This document shows positions 8,679 through 19,201 of a stretch of DNA of 64,000 nt, piece after piece. The position numbers and the translations under genes were made by a program. Numbering within the stretch: the stretch's first letter is position 1; each line of letters opens with the position of its first letter. This DNA comes from Pseudactinotalea sp. HY158 (GTDB lineage: Bacteria; Actinomycetota; Actinomycetes; Actinomycetales; Beutenbergiaceae), in assembly GCF_009660225.1 (NCBI RefSeq), contig NZ_CP045920.1, forward strand, positions 1,984,001-2,048,000. The letters run 5' to 3'. Below the pieces are notes generated by a model that did no database searches, was not told the DNA's origin, and saw only the letters and a program-made list of their open reading frames with translations.

Positions 8679-9824
8679 GTGCGCGAGATCGGCATCATCA
8701 TGAACGGGGCGACCGGCCGAATGGGCTATCGCCAGCACCTGCTGCGATCGATCCTGACGATCCGCGACGAGGGCGGGGTCGAACTGTCCGACGGCAGCCG
8801 CGTCCAGGTCGTGCCGATGCTCGTGGGGCGCACCGAGTCCAAGCTGGCGGAGCTCGCGCGCCGTCACGACCTCGAGCACTACACGACCGACCTCGACGCT
8901 GCGCTGGCCGACCCGCGCTGGCAGATCTACTCCGACTTCCTCGTGACCAAGGCCCGCGTGCCGGCGCTCAAGAAGGCGATCGCCGCGGGCAAGGACATCT
9001 ACACCGAGAAGCCGACCGCCGAGACCTTCACCGAGGCGCTCGAGCTCGCCCGGCTCGCCCGCGCCGCCGGGGTCAAGAACGGCGTGGTGCACGACAAGCT
9101 GTACCTGCCGGGGCTGCGCAAGCTCGCCCGGCTCGTGGAATCGGGCTTCTTCGGGCGGATCCTCTCCGTGCGCGGTGAATTCGGGTACTGGGTGTTCGAG
9201 GGCGACTGGCACCCGGCGCAGCGGCCGAGCTGGAACTACCGCAGCGAGGACGGTGGCGGCATCATCGTCGACATGTTCCCCCACTGGAACTACGTGCTCG
9301 AGAACCTCTTCGGCCGGGTCACGAGCGTGTACGCCCACGCCACGACCGAGATCCCCGAGCGCGTGGACGAGCACGGGGCCACGTATCGTGCGACGGCCGA
9401 CGACGCCGCCTACGCCGTGTTCGAGCTCGAGGGCGGCATCACCGCCCAGCTCAACTCGAGCTGGACCACCCGCGTCAACCGCGACGAGCTCGTGGAGTTC
9501 CAGGTCGACGGCACGCTCGGCTCGGCGGTCGTGGGCCTGTTCGGCTGCAAGATCCAGCCGCGCACGGCCACGCCGCAGCCGGTGTGGAACCCGGACGTGC
9601 CCGACGCGATCGACTACGACGCCACGTGGGTCGAGGTTCCCGACAACGCCACGTTCGAGAACGGCTTCAAGGTGCAGTGGGAGGAGTTCCTGCGGCACGT
9701 GCTCGAGGGCGGACCGAACCCCTACGACTTCCTCTCCGGCGCCCGCGGGGTGCTGCTCGCCGAGGAGGGCCTGCGCAGCTCGAGCACCGGTACCCGGATC
9801 GCCCTGCCCGAGGTGACGCTGTGA
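8679..9824 (+). CDS. Gfo/Idh/MocA-family NAD(P)-dependent oxidoreductase
   Basis: A sugar or cyclitol dehydrogenase of 381 residues. The GTG at 8679 is chosen: GAGGA lies just upstream and the protein begins directly with the nucleotide-binding strand REIGIIMNGATGRMGYR; the longer frame upstream would run through the promoter and operator. The catalytic-lysine motif EKP is at 110-112, followed by the family's C-terminal beta-sheet domain. It is the first gene of a tightly coupled three-gene operon: its stop overlaps the next start by four bases. With a DUF993 aldolase-like protein and a TIM-barrel isomerase it forms a catabolic cassette seen in many actinobacteria (from memory). The substrate is unknown. 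Confidence 0.88.
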   Translation: MREIGIIMNGATGRMGYRQHLLRSILTIRDEGGVELSDGSRVQVVPMLVGRTESKLAELARRHDLEHYTTDLDAALADPRWQIYSDFLVTKARVPALKKAIAAGKDIYTEKPTAETFTEALELARLARAAGVKNGVVHDKLYLPGLRKLARLVESGFFGRILSVRGEFGYWVFEGDWHPAQRPSWNYRSEDGGGIIVDMFPHWNYVLENLFGRVTSVYAHATTEIPERVDEHGATYRATADDAAYAVFELEGGITAQLNSSWTTRVNRDELVEFQVDGTLGSAVVGLFGCKIQPRTATPQPVWNPDVPDAIDYDATWVEVPDNATFENGFKVQWEEFLRHVLEGGPNPYDFLSGARGVLLAEEGLRSSSTGTRIALPEVTL

Positions 9825-11002
9825 CGGACCTGCACCTCCTCGACGAGACCGGCGCGGTCACGAGTGTGCCGGCCGCCGCACCGGCCGGCCACGCCAAGCC
9901 CGCCGGCGACCTGCGCTCGCGGACGGTCTTCGCCGCCGCGCACGTCGTGCCCGAGCCGTGGGCGGACAACACCCCCGGCCGACCGGCCGAGATCGACTGG
10001 GACGCGACCCTCGCCTTCCGTCATCACCTGTGGTCGTGGGGCCTCGGCGTGGCCGACGCCATGGACACGGCCCAGCGGAACATGGGCCTGGACGACGCGG
10101 CCACCCGTGAGCTCATCCGCCGCAGCGCGGCCGAGGCGGCGAGCGTGGGCGGACAGCTCGTCGTCGGGGTGAACACCGACCACGTGGCCGACGAGGTGAT
10201 CGGGCTCGACGACGTGGCGAGCGCGTTCCGCCGCCAGCTCACCCACGCCGAGGACTGCGGTGCCGGGGTCGTGCTCATGAGCAGCCGGCACCTGGCCCGC
10301 GCGGCCGAAAGGCCGGCCGACTACGAGCGGGTCTACGGCGAGGTGCTCGCGGCCGCGGGCGCCCCGGTCGTGCTCCACTGGCTCGGCGAGGCGTTCGACC
10401 CGGCCCTGCGCGGCTACTTCGGCTCGACCTACTGGCGGGTCGCGGCCGACACCCTCGTGCGGATCATCGAGGCGGCGCCCGAGAAGGTGCGGGGCGTGAA
10501 GATGAGCCTGCTCGATGCCGCCTCCGAACTCGCGGTACGCCGGCGACTGCCGGCCACCGCCACGATGTTCACCGGCGACGACTACCACTACGTCGACCTC
10601 ATCGGCGGGGACGGCCCGGACGGGTCGGACCATTCCGACGCCCTGCTCGGCGCGTTCGCGGCCCTCGGCCCCTCGGCCTCGGCCGCGGTCCAGGCCCTCG
10701 ACGCCGGAGACGAGGCGGCCTACCGGCGCATCCTCGGCCCGACCGAGGCGCTCTCCCAGCAGATCTTCGCCGCGCCCACGATGTATTACAAGACCGGGGT
10801 CGTGTTCATGTCGTGGCTCAACGGGCACCAACAGGCCTTCTCGATGATCGGCGGGCTGCACAGCGCCCGGAGCCTGCCGCACCTGTCGAGGATCGTCGAG
10901 CTCGCCAACGCGTGCGGGGCGCTCGAGCGGCCCGAGCTCGCGGCCCGGCGTTGGAACGACTACCTCGCCGTCCACGGGATCACCGCCGGGGGTGCGCGAT
11001 GA
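9821..11002 (+). CDS. DUF993 / dihydrodipicolinate-synthase-like protein
   Basis: A cytoplasmic protein of 393 residues of the DUF993 group, predicted to adopt a TIM barrel related to DapA-type aldolases. The GTG start overlaps the previous stop (GTGA), so translation is coupled. Visible landmarks are the N-terminal RSRTVFAAAHVVPEPWADN, a glycine-rich APVVLHWLGEAFDP segment, and RGVKMSLLDA, whose lysine is placed where DapA-type enzymes carry their Schiff-base lysine (inference). A retro-aldol role after oxidation of a sugar by the upstream dehydrogenase is plausible but untested. The gene ends in an ATGA overlap with the isomerase. Confidence 0.8.
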   Translation: MTDLHLLDETGAVTSVPAAAPAGHAKPAGDLRSRTVFAAAHVVPEPWADNTPGRPAEIDWDATLAFRHHLWSWGLGVADAMDTAQRNMGLDDAATRELIRRSAAEAASVGGQLVVGVNTDHVADEVIGLDDVASAFRRQLTHAEDCGAGVVLMSSRHLARAAERPADYERVYGEVLAAAGAPVVLHWLGEAFDPALRGYFGSTYWRVAADTLVRIIEAAPEKVRGVKMSLLDAASELAVRRRLPATATMFTGDDYHYVDLIGGDGPDGSDHSDALLGAFAALGPSASAAVQALDAGDEAAYRRILGPTEALSQQIFAAPTMYYKTGVVFMSWLNGHQQAFSMIGGLHSARSLPHLSRIVELANACGALERPELAARRWNDYLAVHGITAGGAR

Positions 11003-11829
11003 CCCACCCACGTCTCTCCCTCAACCAGGCGACGATCAAGCACGCCACGCTCGCGGAGGCGCTCGAGACGAGCGCGGCCGCCGGATACGCCTCGATCGGC
11101 CTGTGGCGCGAGCCCGTGGCCGAGGTGGGCCTCGCCCAGGCCACCCGGATGGTGGCCGATGCCGGACTGCGGGTCTCGAGCATGTGTCGCGGCGGCTTCT
11201 TCACCGCGCCCGAGGGCCCGGACCGGCGCGCCTCGATCGACGACAACCGGCGCGCACTCGACGAGACGGCCGCCCTCGGAGCGCCCGCGCTCGTGCTCGT
11301 GGCGGGCGGGCTGCCGGCGGGGAGCCGGGATCTCGTCGGAGCCCGGGAACGGGTGCGCGAGGCGATCGGCGAGCTCGCCGAGCACGCCGCGGGTGTCGGC
11401 GTACAGTTGGCGATCGAGCCGCTGCACCCGATGTACGCCTCGGACCGGGCGGTGGTCTCCACGCTCGGGCAGGCCCTCGACATCGCGGAGGAGTTCCCGG
11501 CGGCGGCGGTCGGGGTGGTCGTGGACACGTTCCACCTGTGGTGGGATCCGGACATCGCGGCGCAGATCGCCCGGGCCGCTGGACGGATCTCGAGCTATCA
11601 GGTGTGCGACTGGGCCACTCCCCTGCCCGCCGACGTGCTCCTCGCCCGCCACTACCCCGGCGACGGCGTCATCGACTTCGAATTCCTCACCCGGGCCGTG
11701 CGGGCCGCCGGATACGCGGGTGACGTCGAGGTGGAGCTGTTCAACGCGGACATCTGGAACGCCCCGTTCGCCGACGTCGCGCGCCGCACGGCCGAATCGT
11801 TCGACCGGGTGGTGGCCCCGCACCTCTGA
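10999..11829 (+). CDS. Sugar phosphate isomerase/epimerase, xylose-isomerase-like TIM barrel
   Basis: A 276-residue member of the AP-endonuclease-2/xylose-isomerase-like TIM-barrel family. These enzymes usually bind a divalent metal and isomerise or epimerise sugars, inositols or keto-sugars. Metal-ligand candidates are the Glu in LAIEPLHPM, the Asp/His in VVVDTFHLWWDPD and the late Glu in VEVELFN. It starts with ATG inside the stop of the DUF993 gene (ATGA). It is the last gene of the operon; the next promoter starts 37 bases downstream. Substrate not determinable from sequence. Confidence 0.85.
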   Translation: MTHPRLSLNQATIKHATLAEALETSAAAGYASIGLWREPVAEVGLAQATRMVADAGLRVSSMCRGGFFTAPEGPDRRASIDDNRRALDETAALGAPALVLVAGGLPAGSRDLVGARERVREAIGELAEHAAGVGVQLAIEPLHPMYASDRAVVSTLGQALDIAEEFPAAAVGVVVDTFHLWWDPDIAAQIARAAGRISSYQVCDWATPLPADVLLARHYPGDGVIDFEFLTRAVRAAGYAGDVEVELFNADIWNAPFADVARRTAESFDRVVAPHL

Positions 11830-11843
11830 AGCCCCACACGGCT

Positions 11844-11894
11844 GTGAGCGCTTGTGATCGACTCATTGAGCGAACGCTTCCAAAGTGTCATACT
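11844..11894 (+). promoter_or_regulatory. Promoter with two LacI-type half-palindromes, GH89 gene
   Basis: TTGAGC at 11866-11871 and CATACT at 11889-11894 are 17 bases apart. A site GTGAGCGCTTGTG (11844-11856) lies just upstream of the -35 and a second, GAGCGAACGCTTC (11868-11880), overlaps the -35 and spacer. Both carry the GAGCG/CGCTT core shared with the operator at 8539, suggesting joint control with the upstream operon. Confidence 0.6.
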
Positions 11895-11947
11895 CGTGCG
11901 AGCCCGTGGAGGACGGGCGTCGCCGACGACGAAGCGGACGAGACACC

Positions 11948-14900
11948 ATGACGAGGTTCCCCTGGCTACGCACGGCCGCGACGACGTCCATCGGCGCCGT
12001 CGTCGGCGGACTTCTGCTCGGCGCCGGACTCACCGCCACGCCGGCCCGAGCCCAGGTGGGCGCCGGGGCCGAGCCGGCGGCCGACGCCCTGAGAGAGTGG
12101 ATCGGGGCCGACGCCGCCAAGTTCGACCTCGCGCTCGTGACCGACCCCGATGACGCTGATGTCGGAGCTGCCGACACCTATACGGTGAGCGCCGCCGGCG
12201 GCCGGGTCTCGATCTCCGCGACGACTCCGGCCACGCTCCTGGCCGGCTTCAACGCCTACGTCTCCGCGGTGCTCCACCAGTCGGTCTCGTGGAACGGCTC
12301 GAGCCTCGACCTGCCGGACCGGCTGCCGGCGAGCGAGCCGCTCACCGGCAGCGCGAACGTCTCCCACCGGTTCGTGAACAACGACGTGGAGGACGGCTAC
12401 ACGGGGCCGTACCGCACGCTGGCCGACTGGCAACGCCTCGTCGACGTCTACGCGATGCACGGGCTGAACGAGGTGTTCATGCCGGTCGGCAGCGACGCCG
12501 TGTATGCCGAGCTGCTGAGCGAGTACGGCTACAGCGAGGCGGAGATCCTCGACTGGATCCCCCAGTCCGAGCACCAGCCGTGGTGGCTGCTTCAGAACAT
12601 GTCCGGCGGCCCCGATCCGATGACGCGCGCACAGCTCGACGAGAACGCCGCACTCGGGCGACAGATCGCCGGCTACATTCGCGACCTGGGCATGGTGCCC
12701 GTGCTGCCCGGCTACTTCGGAACCGTGCCGGCCGGCTTCGCCGAGAAGGTCGCCGGGGCGCGGATCGTGCCCCAGGGAGGGTGGGCCGGCGGCTACGACC
12801 GGCCGGACTGGCTCGACCCCACGAGCGCCCCGTTCGCCGCCGTCGCCGACACCTTCTACGACGCCTCGATCTCCCTGCTCGGGCCGACCACGATGTATAA
12901 GGCGGACCTCCTCCACGAGGGCGGGCGGCCGGGCGATGTCGACGTCGCCGCCGCCTCCGCCGCGGTGCAGGAGGCGATGCTGGAGGCGAACCCGGCGTCG
13001 ATCTGGGTGCTGCTCGGCTGGCAGAACAACCCGCCGCAGCAGGTGATCGCCGGCGCCGACACGAGTCGCATGTTCATCGTCGACGGCCTCTCGGACCGCT
13101 ACGGCTCCTCGAACCGCGACGCCGACTGGCACGGCACGCCCTATGCCGTCGGCACCATCTGGAACTTCGGTGGGCACACGACCATGGGGGCGAACCTCGG
13201 GGTGCTGGGCGAGCGCTACTTCGAGGCCCTCGACCGGGCCGGATCGGCGCTCGACGGCATCGCCATCCTGCCGGAGGCCGGCGAGAACAACCCCGCTGCA
13301 TTCGACTTCGCGGCCGGGTTGGCCTGGCGGGACGAGCCCGCGGACCTGGGCGAGTGGTTCGCCGACTGGGCCCAGCGGCGCTACGGCGTCGACGACCCGA
13401 ACGCGCGCGCCGCGTGGGCGGTGCTCGGGCGTACCGCCTACGACATGCCCGCGGACGGGTGGAGCGAGGCGGCCGACTCGATCTTCGGCGCCCAGCCCTC
13501 GCTCACGGTCTCGACGGCGGCCGCGTGGTCGCCCGGGACGCAGCGCTACGACGTCGACGAATTCGCCACGGCGCTGCCGCTGCTGCTGGCGGCGGGCGCC
13601 GGCGCCCGCGCGAGCGAGACCTACCGGTACGACCTCATGGCGGTGGCCAGGCAGGTGCTCGCCAACCTCGACCGGCCGCTGCTCGCTCTCATCAGGTCGG
13701 CGTACGAGGACGGGCGCGCCGCCGACTTCGAGGAGCTCACCGCGCAGTGGCTCGCCGACCTCGACCTCATCGACCGCGTCGCCGGCACCGACGGCGGGCA
13801 GCTCCTCGGCCGCTGGCTCGAGGCGGCCCGCGTCGATGCACCGACTCCGGCCAGTGCCGACGCCGAGGAGGCCGGCGCCCGCGCGATCGTCTCGTCCTGG
13901 ACCGACCCGGCGGCCCCGTCGACCAACCTGAACGACTACGCGAACCGGCTGTGGAACGGCCTCGCGGGCGGCTATTACCGGGCCCGCTGGGGCGCCTATT
14001 TCGACCACCTGGCCGCTCAGCTCGCCGGGGAGGACTCGACCGCGCCGGACTTTCGGGCGATGGCCGCCGAGTTCGTGGCCGGCACCGCCCCGTACGAGCC
14101 GGACGACGGCTACCGGACGGCGCCCGGCGGGGATCTTCCGGCCCTCGCCCAGGAGGCGCTCGAGCGCTATTCCTGGGTGCGCGCCTATTCGCCCACGCCG
14201 ACCCCGCTGCCGGCGCCGCCGGGGGCCGGGATCACCTATCTCTCGGAGATCGGCTTCGTGTCGGATCGCCACGACGACGCCTACGGGCCCACGGCGCGCG
14301 ACACCGAGATCGGCGACGCGGGCTCGCACGTGCGCAGGCCGATCACCGTGGCCGGGACCGTGTACGAGCGCGGGCTCGGCGTCAACTCCCCCTCGACGAT
14401 CACGTTCAACCTCGGCGCCGTGTGCACCCGCTTCGACGCAGTCGCCGGGATCGACGCGACCATGGACCAGCCGGGCAAGTCACCCGACGTCACCTTCACC
14501 GTGCTCGGTGACGGCCGGGAGCTGTTCACCTCCGGCTCCGTCACGAGCGGCGGGGTCGAGGTGGGCGTCGACGTGACCGGCGTGCGCCTGCTCACCCTCG
14601 ATGTCGACCCGAACGGGAGCGAATGGTTCGACCGGGCCGACTGGGCCGACGCCCGGGTCACGTGCAGCGGCCAGATCCCGGCGCCGGCCCCGCCCGGCGA
14701 GGGCACGACCTACCTCTCGCACCTGCCGTTCCTCGGGGCCGACGTCGCCGACGTGGACGAGTTCGGCCCGGTCGCCCGGGACACCGCGATCACCGACGTG
14801 CCCACCCGGGTCACTCCCCCGATCACGATCGACGGCGTGACCTACGCCCGCGGACTCGGCGTGCAGGCGCCCACGACCCTGAGCTTCAACCTGGCCGGTC

Positions 14901-16120
14901 GGTGCTCGGTGTTCAGCGCCGACGTCGGCGTGGACGCGACGATGGACCTGCCGGGCAAGTCCCCCTCGGTCACCTTCGTCGTCTCCGGCGACGGGGAGCA
15001 GCTGTGGAGCAGCGGGGAGGTGACCGGCGGGCCGGCCGTCTCCGCCGTGGTGCCGGTCGACGGTATCGAGACCCTCACGCTTGCCGTCGATCCCGGCGCG
15101 GTCGACTGGTTCGACCGGGCCGACTGGGCCGACGCCCGGGTCACCTGCACGGACCCGGACTACGTCGCACCGACGACGAGCGCGGGGCTCGCACCCGAGC
15201 AGCCCGCATCGGGATGGTACGCCGAGACGCCGACGCTCACCCTCTCCTCCGCCGACGCCGTCCGCATCGAGTACCAGCTCGACGGCGGGCCCTGGCAGGA
15301 CTACACCGGCGCCCTCACGTTCGAGGAGGGCACGACCCAGGTCGCCTTCCGCGGGTACGCGGGCACCGGGGCGCGCGAGCCGGCACAGTCGCTCACGGTC
15401 CGGGTCGATTCGACCGCCCCGCGGGTCGAGGCCGTGGTGGACGATCGGGTGGTCACCCTGTCGGCGAGCGACGAGGGCTCGGGCGTGGACCGAATCGAGT
15501 ACTCCCTCGACGCCGGAGCCACGTGGGAGAACGCCGGCGGTCCGGTCCGTGCTCCCGACGCGGGCATGACCCTCGCCTACCGCGCGGTCGACCTCGCTGG
15601 GAACGTGACGGTGGGCGCCGAGCCGGTCGTCGTCGAGGCGCTCCCGGACGGCGGAGACGACGGGAGCGACGGCCCGGACGGCGGTTCGGACGGGTCGAAC
15701 GGCGGTTCGGACGGGTCGAACGGTTCCGATGCCTCCGACGGTTCGGACGGGGCCGATGCCTCCGACGGTTCCGACGGGGCCGATGGTTCCGATGCGTCCG
15801 ACGACACCACCGGCTCCGCGGATTCCGGCGGGTCGGCCGGCTCCGATGGTTCGGACACCTCCGCCGGGTCGACGAGTTCCGGTGGGCCGGGGGCGGACGG
15901 CTCGAGTGGGACGGCCGGCTCGAGCGGCTCGAGCGACTCGGGCGACTCAGGCGGCGCGAACGACTCGGACCGCTCCCCCGGCGGCGACGAACGGCCCGAG
16001 CCACTGCCCGATACGGGGATCGCGTCCGGGGCCACGGCCCTCGTGGTGCTCGCGGGCCTGCTCGCCCTCGTGGCCGGCGTCGCGGTGCGCTCGCGCCGAG
16101 GAGCCCGCGCCGCCGGGTGA
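11948..16120 (+). CDS. Sortase-anchored GH89 alpha-N-acetylglucosaminidase
   Basis: A wall-anchored enzyme of 1,390 residues predicted to remove terminal alpha-linked N-acetylglucosamine from glycans such as mucin O-glycans or heparan-type chains. The ATG at 11948 is chosen because the upstream GTG lies inside the promoter. A signal peptide (about 1-36, ending ARAQ) precedes the NAGLU domains. DLLHEGGRPG with Glu324 and ILPEAGENN with Glu443 match the two catalytic glutamates of GH89. Two NPCBM-like sugar-binding modules lie at about 759-907 and 915-1068, then Ig-like repeats (1075-1230), a Gly/Ser/Asp linker, LPDTG at 1353-1357, a hydrophobic helix and an Arg-rich tail. No sortase gene is in the window. 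LacI-type sites on its promoter tie it to the upstream operon. Confidence 0.9.
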   Translation: MTRFPWLRTAATTSIGAVVGGLLLGAGLTATPARAQVGAGAEPAADALREWIGADAAKFDLALVTDPDDADVGAADTYTVSAAGGRVSISATTPATLLAGFNAYVSAVLHQSVSWNGSSLDLPDRLPASEPLTGSANVSHRFVNNDVEDGYTGPYRTLADWQRLVDVYAMHGLNEVFMPVGSDAVYAELLSEYGYSEAEILDWIPQSEHQPWWLLQNMSGGPDPMTRAQLDENAALGRQIAGYIRDLGMVPVLPGYFGTVPAGFAEKVAGARIVPQGGWAGGYDRPDWLDPTSAPFAAVADTFYDASISLLGPTTMYKADLLHEGGRPGDVDVAAASAAVQEAMLEANPASIWVLLGWQNNPPQQVIAGADTSRMFIVDGLSDRYGSSNRDADWHGTPYAVGTIWNFGGHTTMGANLGVLGERYFEALDRAGSALDGIAILPEAGENNPAAFDFAAGLAWRDEPADLGEWFADWAQRRYGVDDPNARAAWAVLGRTAYDMPADGWSEAADSIFGAQPSLTVSTAAAWSPGTQRYDVDEFATALPLLLAAGAGARASETYRYDLMAVARQVLANLDRPLLALIRSAYEDGRAADFEELTAQWLADLDLIDRVAGTDGGQLLGRWLEAARVDAPTPASADAEEAGARAIVSSWTDPAAPSTNLNDYANRLWNGLAGGYYRARWGAYFDHLAAQLAGEDSTAPDFRAMAAEFVAGTAPYEPDDGYRTAPGGDLPALAQEALERYSWVRAYSPTPTPLPAPPGAGITYLSEIGFVSDRHDDAYGPTARDTEIGDAGSHVRRPITVAGTVYERGLGVNSPSTITFNLGAVCTRFDAVAGIDATMDQPGKSPDVTFTVLGDGRELFTSGSVTSGGVEVGVDVTGVRLLTLDVDPNGSEWFDRADWADARVTCSGQIPAPAPPGEGTTYLSHLPFLGADVADVDEFGPVARDTAITDVPTRVTPPITIDGVTYARGLGVQAPTTLSFNLAGRCSVFSADVGVDATMDLPGKSPSVTFVVSGDGEQLWSSGEVTGGPAVSAVVPVDGIETLTLAVDPGAVDWFDRADWADARVTCTDPDYVAPTTSAGLAPEQPASGWYAETPTLTLSSADAVRIEYQLDGGPWQDYTGALTFEEGTTQVAFRGYAGTGAREPAQSLTVRVDSTAPRVEAVVDDRVVTLSASDEGSGVDRIEYSLDAGATWENAGGPVRAPDAGMTLAYRAVDLAGNVTVGAEPVVVEALPDGGDDGSDGPDGGSDGSNGGSDGSNGSDASDGSDGADASDGSDGADGSDASDDTTGSADSGGSAGSDGSDTSAGSTSSGGPGADGSSGTAGSSGSSDSGDSGGANDSDRSPGGDERPEPLPDTGIASGATALVVLAGLLALVAGVAVRSRRGARAAG
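15680..15781 (+). repeat. In-frame tandem repeats in the GH89 wall-spanning linker
   Basis: Two exact copies of a 21-base unit lie at 15680-15700 and 15701-15721, followed by two copies of a 27-base unit at 15728-15754 and 15755-15781 that differ at one base. Both periods are multiples of three and encode Gly-Ser-Asp-Gly-rich spacer. Copy number probably varies between strains and sets the reach of the enzyme from the wall. Confidence 0.8.
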
Positions 16121-16139
16121 CCTCCCCGCGGCCCGCCCG

Positions 16140-16346
16140 TCAGAGGCGCGGGTCGCCGATGCGGCCGGCGGCCTGGATCCGCCGACGCCGCTCGGTGGCC
16201 GCGGCCAGGTCGGGTCGGTGGGAGCGGCGCTCGATCCGGCGGCCGACCCAGTCCTGCGCCAGCACGGTCGCGCGCAGCACGAGCCGCTCGGCCGTCGTGG
16301 CCGGCGCCGGGAGGTGCGCGGGGCGATGGGTGATCGTCGTGCTCAT
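16140..16346 (-). CDS. Small basic protein co-transcribed with ArsR regulator
   Basis: A 68-residue Arg-rich protein I do not recognise. It starts at 16346, one base after the ArsR-type gene's stop, with GGAG inside that gene as a possible ribosome site, so it is probably translated by coupling. A central helix (ERLVLRATVLAQDWVGRRIERR) is amphipathic, with no membrane segment or metal motif. It ends 19 bases from the convergent GH89 stop. It could be an accessory of the regulator or a non-functional remnant; the exact start-stop coupling favours a real gene. Confidence 0.5.
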   Translation of the reverse strand: MSTTITHRPAHLPAPATTAERLVLRATVLAQDWVGRRIERRSHRPDLAAATERRRRIQAAGRIGDPRL

Positions 16347-16347
16347 G

Positions 16348-16941
16348 TCAGGCTCCGTCGAGAGGCAGGGGGAAGGCGTCCGTGCGGATGGTCACGGTGC
16401 GCACGCCGGGGCCGCGCTGATCGCGGTGGGCGCGGGTGAACTCGTCCACGACCGCCTGCAGCCGGGCGGTGAGCTCGCTCAGCTGCTCGAGGGTCAGGTG
16501 CGTGGTCGAGGTGCTCACGACCGCGGCCTCGCTCCAGTCGTCGACGCCGGCGCGGATGCCGTGCTCGATGAAGTCGAGCAGCTGGCCGTGGCGACGGTTG
16601 AGGAACTCGGTCATGACGACCTGGCTCGCGGCGCGGCCGGCCGGGGTCTCGAGCGCCTCCGGGTTGACGAAGGAGACCGCCCCCTCGGGCCGCCGCCACC
16701 AGCGCTCCCGGCCCCGCCCCGTGCCCGGCGCCTCGACGATGAGACCGTGCTTCGCGAGGGCCCGCAGGTGATAGCTCGTCGAACCGGTGGACTCCCCCGT
16801 GAGGTCGGCCAGGGTCGACGCGGTCTGGGGGCCACGCTGGCTGAGGATGTCGAAGATCGCCACCCGGAGAGGATGGGCGAGGGCCCGCAGCGCGCCCGCG
16901 GCGAGCTGCGGGGGCTCGGGAACGGAAGCTGCGTCGTCCAT
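16348..16941 (-). CDS. ArsR-like winged-helix transcriptional regulator
   Basis: A predicted 197-residue regulator. The ATG at 16941 is chosen over one at 16977 because the protein-like sequence starts there (MDDAASVPEPP) and the upstream part is made of repeats. Residues about 15-80 form an ArsR-type winged helix (HPLRVAIFDILSQRGPQTAS, then STSYHLRALAKHGLI). The C-terminal half is helical and has no CxC metal site, so a metal sensor role is not supported; it resembles the HTH_20-type ArsR proteins of actinobacteria. Three repeats of CTTTGCA with a 14-base period immediately upstream look like its own operator. It lies 69 bases downstream of the BCCT transporter and is followed by the small basic protein. 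Confidence 0.82.
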   Translation of the reverse strand: MDDAASVPEPPQLAAGALRALAHPLRVAIFDILSQRGPQTASTLADLTGESTGSTSYHLRALAKHGLIVEAPGTGRGRERWWRRPEGAVSFVNPEALETPAGRAASQVVMTEFLNRRHGQLLDFIEHGIRAGVDDWSEAAVVSTSTTHLTLEQLSELTARLQAVVDEFTRAHRDQRGPGVRTVTIRTDAFPLPLDGA

Positions 16942-16946
16942 AAGCA

Positions 16947-16990
16947 CAAAGATACCTTTGCAGAGGAACCTTTGCAAGGATGTCTTTGCA
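16947..16990. promoter_or_regulatory. Three 14-bp-period CTTTGCA iterons upstream of ArsR-like gene
   Basis: CCTTTGCA occurs at 16955-16962 and 16969-16976, and TCTTTGCA at 16983-16990, each exactly 14 bases after the last. An inverted CAAAG (16947-16951) pairs with the first repeat around a 4-base centre, and CCTTTGCAAGG at 16969-16979 is itself a short dyad. The array abuts the start codon at 16941, so a bound protein would block transcription or initiation. Autoregulation by the ArsR-like protein is the simplest reading. Confidence 0.6.
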
Positions 16991-17010
16991 CTACGCCCGG
17001 CGCACCAGCC

Positions 17011-19029
<2,019 letters not shown>

Positions 19030-19201
19030 GTTCACACCTTCACCCTCGACGATGAGACTCACGTCACACTAGCGCCATCTCCGGGCCGATGATGCGCCCG
19101 TCCGGCCCGTGTCGGATTGCTCCCGCGCCCGGGCCGACAGGCGTCACACACAGGATCCGCGCGAAGGACTCGCCCGGGCAGGGGCCTAAGGCCCGGCCGA
19201 A

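Noticed and set aside
19181-19194. GGGCCTAAGGCCC as a terminator after the zinc dehydrogenase
   Set aside because: The perfect palindrome leaves a one-base centre; only a 4-bp stem with a 5-base loop could form, too weak to claim.
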